Shown here in pieces: positions 1 through 10,200 of a stretch of DNA of 64,000 bases. The stretch's first letter is position 1, and every line of letters starts with the position of its first letter. The stretch spans positions 1,185,001-1,249,000 of the forward strand of contig JAJSSI010000010.1 in assembly GCA_031841125.1 (NCBI GenBank), read 5' to 3'. Below the pieces are notes generated by a model. That model saw only the letters and a program-made list of their open reading frames with translations. It was not told the origin of the DNA and ran no database searches. Both the position numbers and the translations under genes were made by a program. The DNA comes from Acanthococcus lagerstroemiae. Taxonomy: Eukaryota; Arthropoda; Insecta; Hemiptera; Eriococcidae.

Positions 1-271
1 GATGTGTTATATAAAATACTTCTTACTGGTCACACTGATCACACTAACACGCGTTTACAATGCCGGGGTAAGCGCGCGGAACACTCACACATACACACAG
101 AGACAAAACAACTTTAAAGCTTTTATTACAGCTGAAGGAATGAACTTTTCCGCAATATTGTTTGTCATAAACCTTCTCGGGAACTCAGACTTTCATTTGA
201 AACATTGTTGAAGGCAATCCGTTCAGTCTGCACAGAGATCATCGATCAAAACGTACGCTATATATAATAGA
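1..271. repeat. 271-bp direct repeat, copy 1
   Basis: This stretch recurs without visible difference at 1030-1300. It starts at the window edge, so the true unit may extend further left. It is LTR-like in position, next to the 3' end of Copia A, but I could not match it to the 5' LTR edge at 63.87-64.0 kb. Confidence 0.9.
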
Positions 272-1029
272 GGAAAAGTCACCCATTTGCAACCGTTAGT
301 TGGACGCTGTTTAAGCGCAAGGGAACCTACTGACATTTGTAAGCAGAATGATATATTAGTATCGTTATTGGTAAGTGCATAAAAAGCATAATTTTTCAAA
401 ATTGGCCCCCCAATTCAAAAATGTGCACTCACGTTGAAAAAATCTTATCCGTAAACGCTATGTCACATAGTTTCTACATGGCTCGTGAACTTCGAATCAC
501 GTGTTCTCAAAAAACAGATTTTACTGGTTGGTTCCCTTATGCTTCACAGCGTCCAGTTACCCTCAGATTACTCAGAAACCTGTCAGTTACCTTTGGTTCC
601 TTTCAGTTACTTGGGTAACTGGCGGGATTCTGCGCATCGGAAAGTTAGTACGTTTTACGTCACAGTTATCAAAAAATTTTCACGCCATAAGCTGCTAGGG
701 AATACTTACTTCTAGATGAGACATTTTTAAAAAGATTTCCTTCAGTAATACCTGAGAACACAGGTGAGGAAAAATCGAGACTTGTCTTTGTAATATATAT
801 TACATTAATCTCTCTAGTGAATGAAAAATGAAGCAAAAAAGTATTTGTAAAATGAAAATTCGATAGTAAAAAAACGACACATGGCTTAAGTTTTGAACAC
901 ATAAAGCCCTACAAAAGGACTTGTGAAGTAAAAGTTCAATAATAAACAAACGCAACATGGCCTGATCAACCGCAGTATGTACACTGAGACGCTTTTAGAT
1001 GAAAGAAACCCTGATCGTTCTATATTCAC
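272..1029. other. unassigned spacer between the two 271-bp repeats
   Basis: No convincing coding region, inverted termini or RNA gene is seen. Short open frames here lack motifs. Together with the first 271-bp copy it may form one unit of a tandem duplication about 1,029 bp long that continues outside the window. Confidence 0.4.
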
Positions 1030-1300
1030 GATGTGTTATATAAAATACTTCTTACTGGTCACACTGATCACACTAACACGCGTTTACAATGCCGGGGTAA
1101 GCGCGCGGAACACTCACACATACACACAGAGACAAAACAACTTTAAAGCTTTTATTACAGCTGAAGGAATGAACTTTTCCGCAATATTGTTTGTCATAAA
1201 CCTTCTCGGGAACTCAGACTTTCATTTGAAACATTGTTGAAGGCAATCCGTTCAGTCTGCACAGAGATCATCGATCAAAACGTACGCTATATATAATAGA
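1030..1300. repeat. 271-bp direct repeat, copy 2
   Basis: Second copy of the sequence at 1-271, offset 1,029 bp. It lies about 200 bp beyond the stop of the Copia A reverse transcriptase/RNase H frame, where a 3' LTR is expected on the minus strand. Identity of the copies implies a young duplication or recent conversion. Confidence 0.9.
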
Positions 1301-1513
1301 TACACGAATCGATACGAAGTATTCACTACTCTTACACGATGAGAACTGATCACACTCGAGAATTCGACAGCCGGTACACTATATACATGTTAGCGCGTGT
1401 ATGTCTTATCGCATCAATACTGATAACTTACGAAATAATATACAACTTATAAACTAAAGACTGGTCATTACGCTCATGACTAAATGGACCTGTTGTGAAC
1501 GATAGACTCGATC
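1301..1513 (-). other. probable 3' untranslated/LTR region of Copia A
   Basis: This lies between the RNase H stop codon and the 271-bp repeat. No clear polypurine tract or TG...CA boundary is visible, so the LTR edge is not defined. Assignment rests on position alone. Confidence 0.35.
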
Positions 1514-3685
1514 TTACATATGTAATTTTTGAAAATCTAAGTATTTCTTTTCGAGGTGACGCAGACGACCTCGAGAAGTTGTCTTGGCTGTTTGAGTTAT
1601 ACAGCCTGTGTTGTCCTCATATAGAGGAATAGGAAAAAGAGACTTCAAATTGGTTGTCTCTTCTGTCAAGCGACCGAGAAATAATATATCATGGGCCGCA
1701 TCTGTAATAGCAAGGTATTCAGCTTCAGTGGTCGATTCAGCATGTGTTGTTTGCTGTCTAGAGCGCCATGCAATTAAATTGCCGTGATAGAGTACGACGA
1801 AACCAGTCGTTGATCTTCCTGTCTGCTTATCATCTCGGAAAGAGGCATCAACATAGGTATCAAGCGGGGTTGAGTGAGTTTTGTCAAATTTTATTCCAAA
1901 GTTCCGAGTACCAGACAGATAGCGAAAAATTCGTTTGACCACGATGAAGTGAACATCAAGCGGATCATTTTGAAACCGCGCCAGAAAATGTACTGCGAAC
2001 ATTATATCTGGGCGGGTGTTGTTAGCAAGATACATGAGCGAGCCAATTGCGCTACGATAAGTAAAATTAGGTGGATTCACTTTGGTTATTGTATCATATT
2101 CAGTATTTTTTAAGATTGGTGTGTGGACAGGTTTGGAGTCTTGCATTTGAAATTGTGTGAGTATTGTTTCAAGATAAGTCTTTTGACTAAGTGCAATGCA
2201 ATGAGTAGTGTCCAAGGTTATATCAATCCCCAAAAATCGAGAGGGAGTACCTAGAATTTTTATATCAAATTCGGTTGAGAGTAATTCAACAGTCGAATCA
2301 ATGAGGTTTTGTTGTTCCCATGTGATCAGGATGTCATCTACATAACATAAGAGAATTATTGGAGTGCTACTCGTGTTCTTTGTATACAGGCACGGTTCTC
2401 GGCAACTTCTTTGGAAGCCGTGGTCAGTCAGAAAAGTGTCTAAACGCTGATACCAACATTTAGGAGAGGTTGCTAGCCCATAGAGAGCGCGATTCAGTTT
2501 AGCAACATGAGTTTTTGGATTTCCTGGTACTCCAGGCGGGAGTGAAATATATTTTTCCCGATCGAGATACGCATGTAAGAATGCAGATCGAATATCAATT
2601 TGAGTAATTGGATTTTTAGTATATGAACAGTGAGCTAGAAGCCAGCGAGTTGTGTCTATACTCGGCGTGGGTGAAGCTTTGTCCTCTGCAGAATAATTTT
2701 CAGAATCACGACAGCCGATAGCAACTAGACGTGCTTTCTTTTGTCCATCAGCTTTAGTACCAAATATCCATTTAACTGGAATAATTGGGGATGATTTATT
2801 GTACGGTACTATATAGACCAAACTTCATGTTTAGCCATTGATTTAAGTTCGTTTTCAATAGAAGCTTTTCACTGATGACTGTTGTCACCAGTTGTGGCTT
2901 GTTTGTATGTCAAAGGGACTGGTTCGAATGAAAGAAAATCTTTATCAAACTGTCCATTATCAGGATTATAGTAAGAAGGAATTTGACATGATTTGAGAGC
3001 GATGGGAATCAGTTCATCATCCCAATTGTAATCTATAGTTTGTTCAATTTCAGTTGTTTGTGACTGAGTAGCTTCAGATACGAGGGAACCACGATCAGAA
3101 GAGTGGAGAGCTTCATAGGAACTACAAGCATTCTCCGTGCCACTTTCAGTCGGTTTATCAAGATCTGAAGTGGAACTAAAACTAAGGGAGCCAAGTTCAG
3201 ATATTTGAGGATAGTCGTGTTTATACTGAATCTTTTCATCAATTTTAACAGAACATACGTTAGATGTTTTCTTGGTTTTCGGGTCATAAGTTATATACCC
3301 CGTGTCACGAAAACCAACGAGATATTGGGTGGTCAAACGCGGAGCAAATTTATTACCGCGAGTAAGTGCGAGAGCCAAAAATGCGAATATACGATAAATC
3401 AGGTTTCTTATTGAATGCTTTTTCGAAGGGCGTAACATAGTCAAGAGCCGAATGTGGAGTGCGATTGTACAGGTAGGTTGCACATTCGGCAGCTAAGCCC
3501 CAGAAAGAGATTGGAAATCCTGAACGAATTAACAAAGCACGTATGCGTTCTTCAAGTGTGCGATTAAGGCGTTCAATTGTGCCACAGTGTTCGTGAGCGT
3601 ATGGCTCAGCAAACTGCGATTGCACATCAAATTTATCAAGTACTTTCAGTGTTTCTTCATTAGCGAATTCGGTACCATTATCGCC
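1514..3685 (-). pseudogene. Copia A pol, 3' half: end of integrase, reverse transcriptase, RNase H (broken)
   Basis: Minus-strand relic of a Ty1/Copia polyprotein. The highest-coordinate part opens with the integrase DNGTEF signature, just after the EnSpm junction, and carries an ERLNRTLEER block. After a variable linker (2869-3483) comes reverse transcriptase with CYVDDILI and SAFLHAYLDRE, then RNase H with TYVDASFRDD and HAESTTEAEYLA. It is interrupted by a frame change near 3.4 kb, an in-frame TGA near 2.87 kb and a further shift near 2.82 kb, so it cannot make one protein. The missing first half of the integrase is at 49,961-50,726 in the same orientation, which shows that one element was split by an insertion. 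Confident for family; the exact break positions are approximate. Confidence 0.92.
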
Positions 3686-3689
3686 CAGC

Positions 3690-4130
3690 CAGGAGAGCGC
3701 TACCAATTCTTCAAAACGCTACCACCTTTTGCTGCATGCAGCAAAAAGTGGCAGCGTTGGACAAAAAGGGGGCTAGCGCTAATCATCTACGCACCCATCT
3801 GCGACACACGTAGCGCTCCAGGAGCGCTACATCTATTACGCTCACAGGTCCCGCAATCTGCGACACTAGTAGCGTTGCCATGCGCGCTATATCTATGCTC
3901 ACACATCTTGCAATCATCAGCGACGCGAAGAGCGCTACATCTACGCTCACCCGCAATTTGCGACACCAGTAGCGTTGCCATGAGCGCTACATGTACGCTC
4001 ACCCACCCCTCAATCTGCGACACTAGTAGCACTACCATGAGTGCTACAATATGCTCACATGTCCCACAATCTGCGACACCAGTAGCGCTGCCATGAGCGC
4101 TGCAAGCAGCATTTTGCTCGCATTTCACTG
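3690..4130. repeat. left subterminal repeat array of the EnSpm-like element
   Basis: About six degenerate units of roughly 56 bp, each with TGCGACAC, TAGCGCT or TAGCGTT, GAGCGCTAC and TACGCTCAC blocks (about 3790-4110). They follow a short palindrome TTTTGCTGCATGCAGCAAAA near 3727-3746. Such arrays bind transposase in CACTA elements; that role here is inferred. Confidence 0.75.
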
Positions 4131-4140
4131 GCTTCAGTAC

Positions 4141-4321
4141 CAGTGGCGTAGTTAGGGGAGGGGCTGTCCAGGGGATCTGGACCTCCCTGACAACTTTAAT
4201 TTTTTATAATCCACTTACGCCCCCTTCCCCCTTATACCACTCTGCTCTATCGCCCATATTAATTTTTCTTTTCTCAGTTTGGATCCCCCACCCCCTCAAT
4301 TTCATCCTGGATACGCCACTG
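4141..4321. mobile_element. hAT-type MITE
   Basis: Termini CAGTGGCGTA and TACGCCACTG, with C- and G-rich subterminal runs. It is flanked by TTCAGTAC and TTCAGTAA, an 8-bp duplication with one mismatch. It lies just inside the left subterminal array. Non-coding, 181 bp. Confidence 0.88.
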
Positions 4322-4739
4322 TTCAGTAATATATTATATATGCTTCTCCTCACGCATACCTCTACTGCAGCTTTCGCTACTATGGGCGATAGGGGCAGCC
4401 TTTGGAACTTTTTTGGAACTATAACAGTACGTGTGTATCTTTTCGCTTTAAAAAAATCATTAACAAAATCTACTTTTGAAACCTTCTCTTGGGTGATACC
4501 TTACCGTGGTGAGGAGGCTTAAGCGTAAAAATTAAATAAAAAAGAAATAAATTTAATAAAAGACTTGACGAGGTTATGTATTATAAAAATAATAACTCTT
4601 ATAATAATTCAAAATAGGCTTGACTTAATGTACTCGTATCTAATACTAACTCGGCTATTCTGTAACAAGAAACCTTATGGTTAAAAACATTATAAATAAA
4701 AAAATTATGGTACAAAAAAAAAAAAATCAGAACACAACT
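4322..4739. other. unassigned AT-rich sequence
   Basis: No motif-bearing frame is seen; the 60-codon frame at 4340-4522 has no recognisable feature. The rightmost part may belong to the degraded LINE that follows. Confidence 0.3.
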
Positions 4740-4881
4740 AAATATAGGAACAAATTTATTGTACCAACATACCTAACAGAGGAAGAAAACCAAAAAACTT
4801 GATATAGATACCAAATAAACAAGGTTACAACTAGATTTTACTCAAAATTGTACAAACACAATAGCGCAAAACTCCTAGGAA

Positions 4882-5062
4882 CAGGCGCGGATCCAGACGG
4901 CCATTGGAGGGGGGGGTAGCAGAATGAAAAGCGCATGGAAATTTTTTGCTGCCCCTCCCCCGTGGATTTCGCCACTTATTTTCCCCTCCCTACATATTTT
5001 CCTCCCTCCTCCGCAGATTTTTCCTCATTTTTTCTGGGGGGTACCCCGTGGATCTGCGCCTG
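4882..5062. mobile_element. hAT-like MITE inside the LINE relic
   Basis: Inverted termini CAGGCGCGGATCCA and TGGATCTGCGCCTG, with G/C-rich flanks just inside. LINE-like sequence continues on both sides. The expected 8-bp duplication is not clean (CCTAGGAA versus CTAAAAGT), so the duplication has decayed or the boundary is off by a few bases. Confidence 0.7.
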
Positions 5063-6404
5063 CTAAAAGTCAAAACCCTACCTAACCACGATAACAAAGA
5101 ACCAGAGATTCGTTAAAGTAAAATACAAACAATAATCCAAAATTGAAAAAATAATAAAACTTCTGGTCACGACAAAACAACGAACACATTGCATACCTAC
5201 GCGAGCGAAATGCTAACAAAAGAAATAACGATCCTATTTAACCTCATACTAAAATATTGAAAAGTACCAAGCGACTGGAAACTTACAGACAATTCTGATA
5301 TATATAAATATATATATACATAACTACATATAAAATATAAAAAAGGAGACAGAGTGACACACACAAAATTACAGATTACAGCTCTGTAAGTCAAAGTAGG
5401 TATGGTGCTCGCTAAAATATTCTTAAAAGCAATAGAACAAAGACTATAAGAACTAAACTAGACGAACAACAACCAAGGGAACAAGCTGGCCTTAGAGAAA
5501 CTTTTTCTAGATAATAGACCACCTTAAATAATCAACCAATTAATAGAAAAATGTGAAGAGTACCAACTAGAATTACATCTCCTTCTCACTGATGACTACA
5601 CAAAAACATTTGATTCAGTAGAACATCAAGCTATAATTCCTGCAGTAGTAGAACAGAGACTACCAAGTGAATATACCAACAAAATAATAGACACATGTAC
5701 TCAGGACTAAAGACATGAATAATATCAGACTGAACAGGGGTATACCTATAGAACTACAAAAGGGAGTAAGGCAGGGAGATCCTTTATCTCCTATCCTATA
5801 TTTAATTGCCTTCTTGAAAAGGTATTTAGGTACCTAGACTGGGAGACAAAGAAGGAATCAATATTTTGAATAACTTGATATTATTTTGATGACAGTAACA
5901 AACTGGAAAAGATGGCCATTGAACTGAATAAAGAAGGACAAAAAGCGAGTCTAAAAATAAATACCGAAAAAACAAAACTGACATCTGATACCCAGAGTCC
6001 CGAAACATGGAGCTAGATGGGGGGAAATTAGAGAAAGTGGAAGAATCTATGTATCTAAGATAAGCAGTTGGTCTAAAAAATAGAACGCAAAAAGAGGTGG
6101 AAAGAATAATAATTTTGGCATGGAATAAATACTGGAGTCTGAAACACATATTCAAAGGTCCCTACCAAAACAAACTAAAAAGTTCCACCTTCAACAGCTG
6201 CGCAGTGCCAACATTCATATATGGGACTGAGATATGAACTATGAATACCAGTATAGAGAACAAAATAAAAACAACATAGAATAAAATGGAACGCTCAATT
6301 CTAAAACTGAACCTTCGTGACAGAATCCCCATAAAAGTAATTGAGGCAAATTAAAACTAAATACAGACGCAGTCAAAGCATGTCAAGAGTATGGAACTGG
6401 GCGG

Positions 6405-6408
6405 GATA

Positions 6409-6455
<47 letters not shown>
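6405..6455. repeat. TA dinucleotide microsatellite
   Basis: Nearly uninterrupted alternating TA within the LINE relic. The peptide-like frames across it are artefacts of the repeat. Confidence 0.95.
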
Positions 6456-6458
<3 letters not shown>

Positions 6459-6717
6459 TGAACGCAGGACAATAAATGGACATGTAAAATAAACGTCTGG
6501 CAACCGTACTAAAATACGAAAAAGGGGTAAACAAAAGCTTAGATAGAGGGACGACTTCGACAAATTTTGGAGAAATAAACTTATTTCGCAGGGTGACGCA
6601 CGACAGAAAATAATGATACAGACTGAGGGAGGCCATCGCCCACAAACAGGCCCTGGTGCGGTAACAAATTCGGTGACTGTAACAGTAAACGTAAATTGTA
6701 ATTCGCATTCTAATAAA

Positions 6718-6762
6718 AACTTATTATTATTATTATTACTACTACTACTACTATTATTATTA
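6718..6762. repeat. TTA/CTA trinucleotide microsatellite, left part
   Basis: Tail-like repeat directly after the LINE relic. It continues at 7082 after a MITE inserted at a TA within the repeat. Confidence 0.9.
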
Positions 6763-7081
6763 CAGTAAAACGCCGATTATCTGGACTAACTGGGACCAGA
6801 GGCTTTCCGGATAACGGTTTTTCCGTATAACCGAAGCATGTGCGCTTCTTTTATAGAGGAAAACACATTTTGAAGGAAAACAGCCCAAAAAATTAGCTCA
6901 TTGGTTTCAGAATTTCCTGGTTTATATCCAGGAAACCTTAATATAGGTACTGAATAAGCTAGACTAGAAAGAAAAAAAATAAGAGGTTTTGCCTAGAAAT
7001 CGGGGCCCTAATTATTAGGTATTATAATTTTTTTTTTCGGCGTTCCGGATAGTTGGCGTCCGGTCAATCGGCGTTTTACTG
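6763..7081. mobile_element. pogo/Tc1-mariner-type MITE
   Basis: Inverted termini CAGTAAAACGCCGATT and AATCGGCGTTTTACTG, flanked by TA on both sides (6761-6762 and 7082-7083). The terminus and TA duplication fit pogo-like Tc1/mariner elements. At 319 bp without a transposase frame it is non-autonomous. It sits inside the TTA repeat. Confidence 0.88.
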
Positions 7082-7099
7082 TATTATTATTATTATTAC

Positions 7100-7147
<48 letters not shown>

Positions 7148-7158
7148 TACTATTATTA

Positions 7159-7201
<43 letters not shown>
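7082..7201. repeat. TTA trinucleotide microsatellite, right part
   Basis: Long TTA run with a few C and G interruptions. Poly-Ile and poly-Leu frames across it are not genes. The run reaches the TAA stop (7198-7200, minus strand) inferred for the last EnSpm transposase exon. Confidence 0.95.
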
Positions 7202-7203
<2 letters not shown>

Positions 7204-10200
7204 TGCCGTATTTTTCATGGGAGTCTCAATATGTCGCCATCTTTTCCTTGTTTGGTTTCGAGAACGAAACCAGTCTTTAACCACTTTCTCGGCGGCTCTT
7301 GTTTTTGTAATATCGCCCTCAAAGAAGTGATTCAAGCAGGAATCTGCAAGAAAATTTAAAAAAAGTTACTCAGTTCTAACGATTGAGAAATTGAACATCC
7401 GCGTTAGCGCGTCCACAAAGTATCTGATTGGACCTCATTATATCTCATTCGTTCGTAGGTATCCATTATTTTAGAAAGTTATGAAAAAAGAAACTTCACT
7501 TATTCCGGGAACGGAACTTTAATCAGAGAAACGCGAGGGTCGTTTGACAATTACCTAGGAATTACATGCACAGTAGGTATATACTGATGTAAGGTAACAA
7601 GTGTCGATACGTACTTTTCAGACATATGAATACTGGACTCCCATGAAATTTGCTTTTCTCCACCTTGTCGGTGTCTGTCCTTCGTGGCATTTCTCGATAA
7701 TAATAGAAAGCAAAAATACTTTCTTCCACCACGAAGGACATTGCTTTCCTGACGACCACTTTCGGCTGCAACTGTTCGGGGTGGCCCCTGAATAGTGTCT
7801 CCAAATATGATGTCTGAAAAATAACCATAATTTATGCATACATGTAAATAATGAAAACAGGTTTAGAAGCAAGTAAAGAAATATAGGTACACACTACACA
7901 TACAAATTCGTCCATTTTCTGCTCACGTATCAAATAGGCAGAAAAGTTTTCAAATCCCTCTTTATTAAGAGGGAATTTGAACAATCCGAAGGGGTTATTC
8001 GTCGATGTTTCCGGGACCCGGTGGCTTTCAACAACAGAGGTTTTGTTCAAATTATGTAATAAGATTTGCGTTTTTTTCTGAAAAGTTCAAGAACATGAGT
8101 AAAGAGAAAATGTATATAGTACCTATATGTATACTTGAAAAAAATATAAATAGTGCTTCAGACCTTAACAAAAGTTGAAAAGGAAAAATTGGTTAAAGGG
8201 GGAGAGTCAGAAGCTATCAAGATCATCATTACGGCAACACACATAAAATCAGAAAATTTAAAGGATCAATATAGAGGAAATAAATAGTCGATACCAAAAT
8301 GGTACGCTGTAACCGGAAGTAGATATATAATGCGGGTCCTGCGACAATTCGTGTATGTCACATTGCAGAACTAGATGTTTGAAGGGGAATGTTTATACAC
8401 ATTTCGCGCGAGATTTTGAGTATGTATGCGAGAAGTTGCACGATGTAATTATTTGCTGCGAATTTCAAACTATCGGGGATAAAAATTTAAAGTGGGGGAG
8501 GGGATGTATTAAACTATCGATCGGAGGTTGTTCTAAGTTTAATTCTCAAACGAATAGATGTTAAATATTTTATTATTATCATCAATATTTTCCGTTTATC
8601 CCGTTATGCTCTCCGATTTGTATGACTGGAAAGCGTAGTAGCGGAGACAGTTGAAATTTAAATTATGATTACATCATCGATATTTTGATCCGATCGAGCA
8701 TTTGATACTTTATTAATATTATCAATATTTCCCATTTATCCCCGTTATGCTCTCCAATTTGTATGACTGGAACGCTTAGTAGCGGAGACAGCCGGGATTT
8801 AAATTCCGGGCTTTGAGCTCAGCCTACAGCGGTGGATATACGATCGAATTTCACTTCTAGATAAATTCTTTTGCTAATAGGATATCCGATAAAAGTACCG
8901 TTTGATTTAGGCTTTCATTCCCATTATCAGGGGATTTTTACTCGAAATACAAAAAATACCTACTCGCCACTCTTCTGAAAAAAATATGGATTCAGTTCCA
9001 ATTGCTTGTAGGGTTTGCTTCTATGCTCTCACTCGCGAAATATACCGTTACTTTTGCAGCGACATTTCGCTTCAAAAATTCCAAGAAATCGCATTCCGAT
9101 CTCGTTCGACGCGCGAGCAATGGTAATTACTCCCGCAATAAACCAGTTCACTCCTAGTCAGAGTATTTTTTGGTATCGAGGGTTGTTTTATATTATCGAC
9201 AGTATCTCACACGTGAAATATACCGTTACTTTTGCTGCGACATTCCGCTTCAAAAATTCCAAGAAATCGCATTCCGATCTCGTTCGACGCGCGAGCAATG
9301 GTAATTACTCCCACAATAAACCAGTTCACTCCTAGCCAGAGCATTTTTGCTAATGAGGGTTGCTTCTAGGTTCTCTCTCATATATGAAATACATATACCA
9401 ATATAGCGTCAACATTCCTCAAGTCCCGTTATTCGCAAACCCCACTGTCAATAGCTAGTTAGCATGTTGGAATATCGTCTCCTGGAGAAAATCATCGTTG
9501 GCAAAATGATGAGTATATTTCATCCCCTCCAATTTTTCGACCATTGCAAGACCAAAGCAGAGTGAATATAATATTGAAACTGCAACTGCAATTTCATTCC
9601 ACGTTTTGCATCGCCTACGATACGACTTGAGATTTTTGCTGTTGCTCCTACATTTCGTTCTCGAATCTATCAAAGGATTTTAGCTGCTTTTCGCGGTCGA
9701 ATTTTCTCGCTCGAGTATAATAATTCTCGCATTTTTCAATTTTAATTTTAATTTTAACTTAATAAGACATTTTGCGTTTTATCTTTGTTGAAAAGACAAT
9801 TTTTTATACTTTTTCGATTTTATTTAAAAATTTTTGCTTCTCTCGCTGCGCGTGATTTTTCCGCTGTCTTTCTTCCGAGTTTACGCAGACATCTGATTCT
9901 AGTAAGTATTTCAATCTTTTATTATCGCCTCAGTTTATTCGCAAGTGAATTTACATAATTTTCCTTTGATTATTCATCATATGTGTTCATATATGCGGAA
10001 TATTAACGCAAAATTTATTTTCTGCTCAATAGAAATGACATCTAATAATAATAATCTCGCCGGATCAAACGCTGCCGCCTCTCCCTCTAGCTCCGATCGA
10101 GGTTCCACCGTCCCCATGGCTGGTCCTAGCGGGGTTTTCAATCCAACTCGCCTATCAATCTCAGTGAGTATTTTCCCATCATCAGCTGTATTTTTGATTA

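Larger units (their letters stand above)
4740..6717 (+). pseudogene. RTE-like non-LTR retrotransposon relic (reverse transcriptase to 3' end)
   Basis: Frames full of stops still show ordered reverse transcriptase landmarks on the plus strand. These are a KVPSDWKLTDNSDIYK-like block near 5.27 kb, KKGDRVTHTKLQ near 5.35 kb, EQAGLRETFSR near 5.48 kb, KTFDSVEHQAI near 5.6 kb, and KGVRQGDPLSPILYL near 5.76 kb. A degraded thumb/C-terminal part follows, with a TYGTE-like block near 6.2 kb and an MERSILKLNLRDRIP-like block near 6.29 kb. The order and the GVRQGDPLSP motif fit RTE-clade LINEs. It ends at an ATT-type microsatellite, a common LINE 3' tail. It is split by a MITE at 4882-5062 and by a TA repeat near 6.4 kb. 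A separate endonuclease fragment of a similar LINE is at about 35.5-36.2 kb. Confidence 0.8.

Noticed and set aside
3780..4110. Regular repeats that could be mistaken for a CRISPR array
   Set aside because: Units are degenerate and directly adjacent without unique spacers; the genome is eukaryotic and the repeats match a transposon subterminal array.
7050..7280. Long open frames of Ile or Leu
   Set aside because: They are translations of the TTA microsatellite.
8760..8830. A tRNA-like stretch in the palindrome arm (GGGATTTAAATTCC resembling a T-arm/B box)
   Set aside because: No full cloverleaf, anticodon arm or acceptor stem could be drawn around it.
9015..9673. Small frames in the palindrome arms (9015-9335, 9455-9673 and mirror copies)
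   Set aside because: They lie in repeats or non-coding DNA; identity between arms is explained by the palindrome and not by coding constraint.
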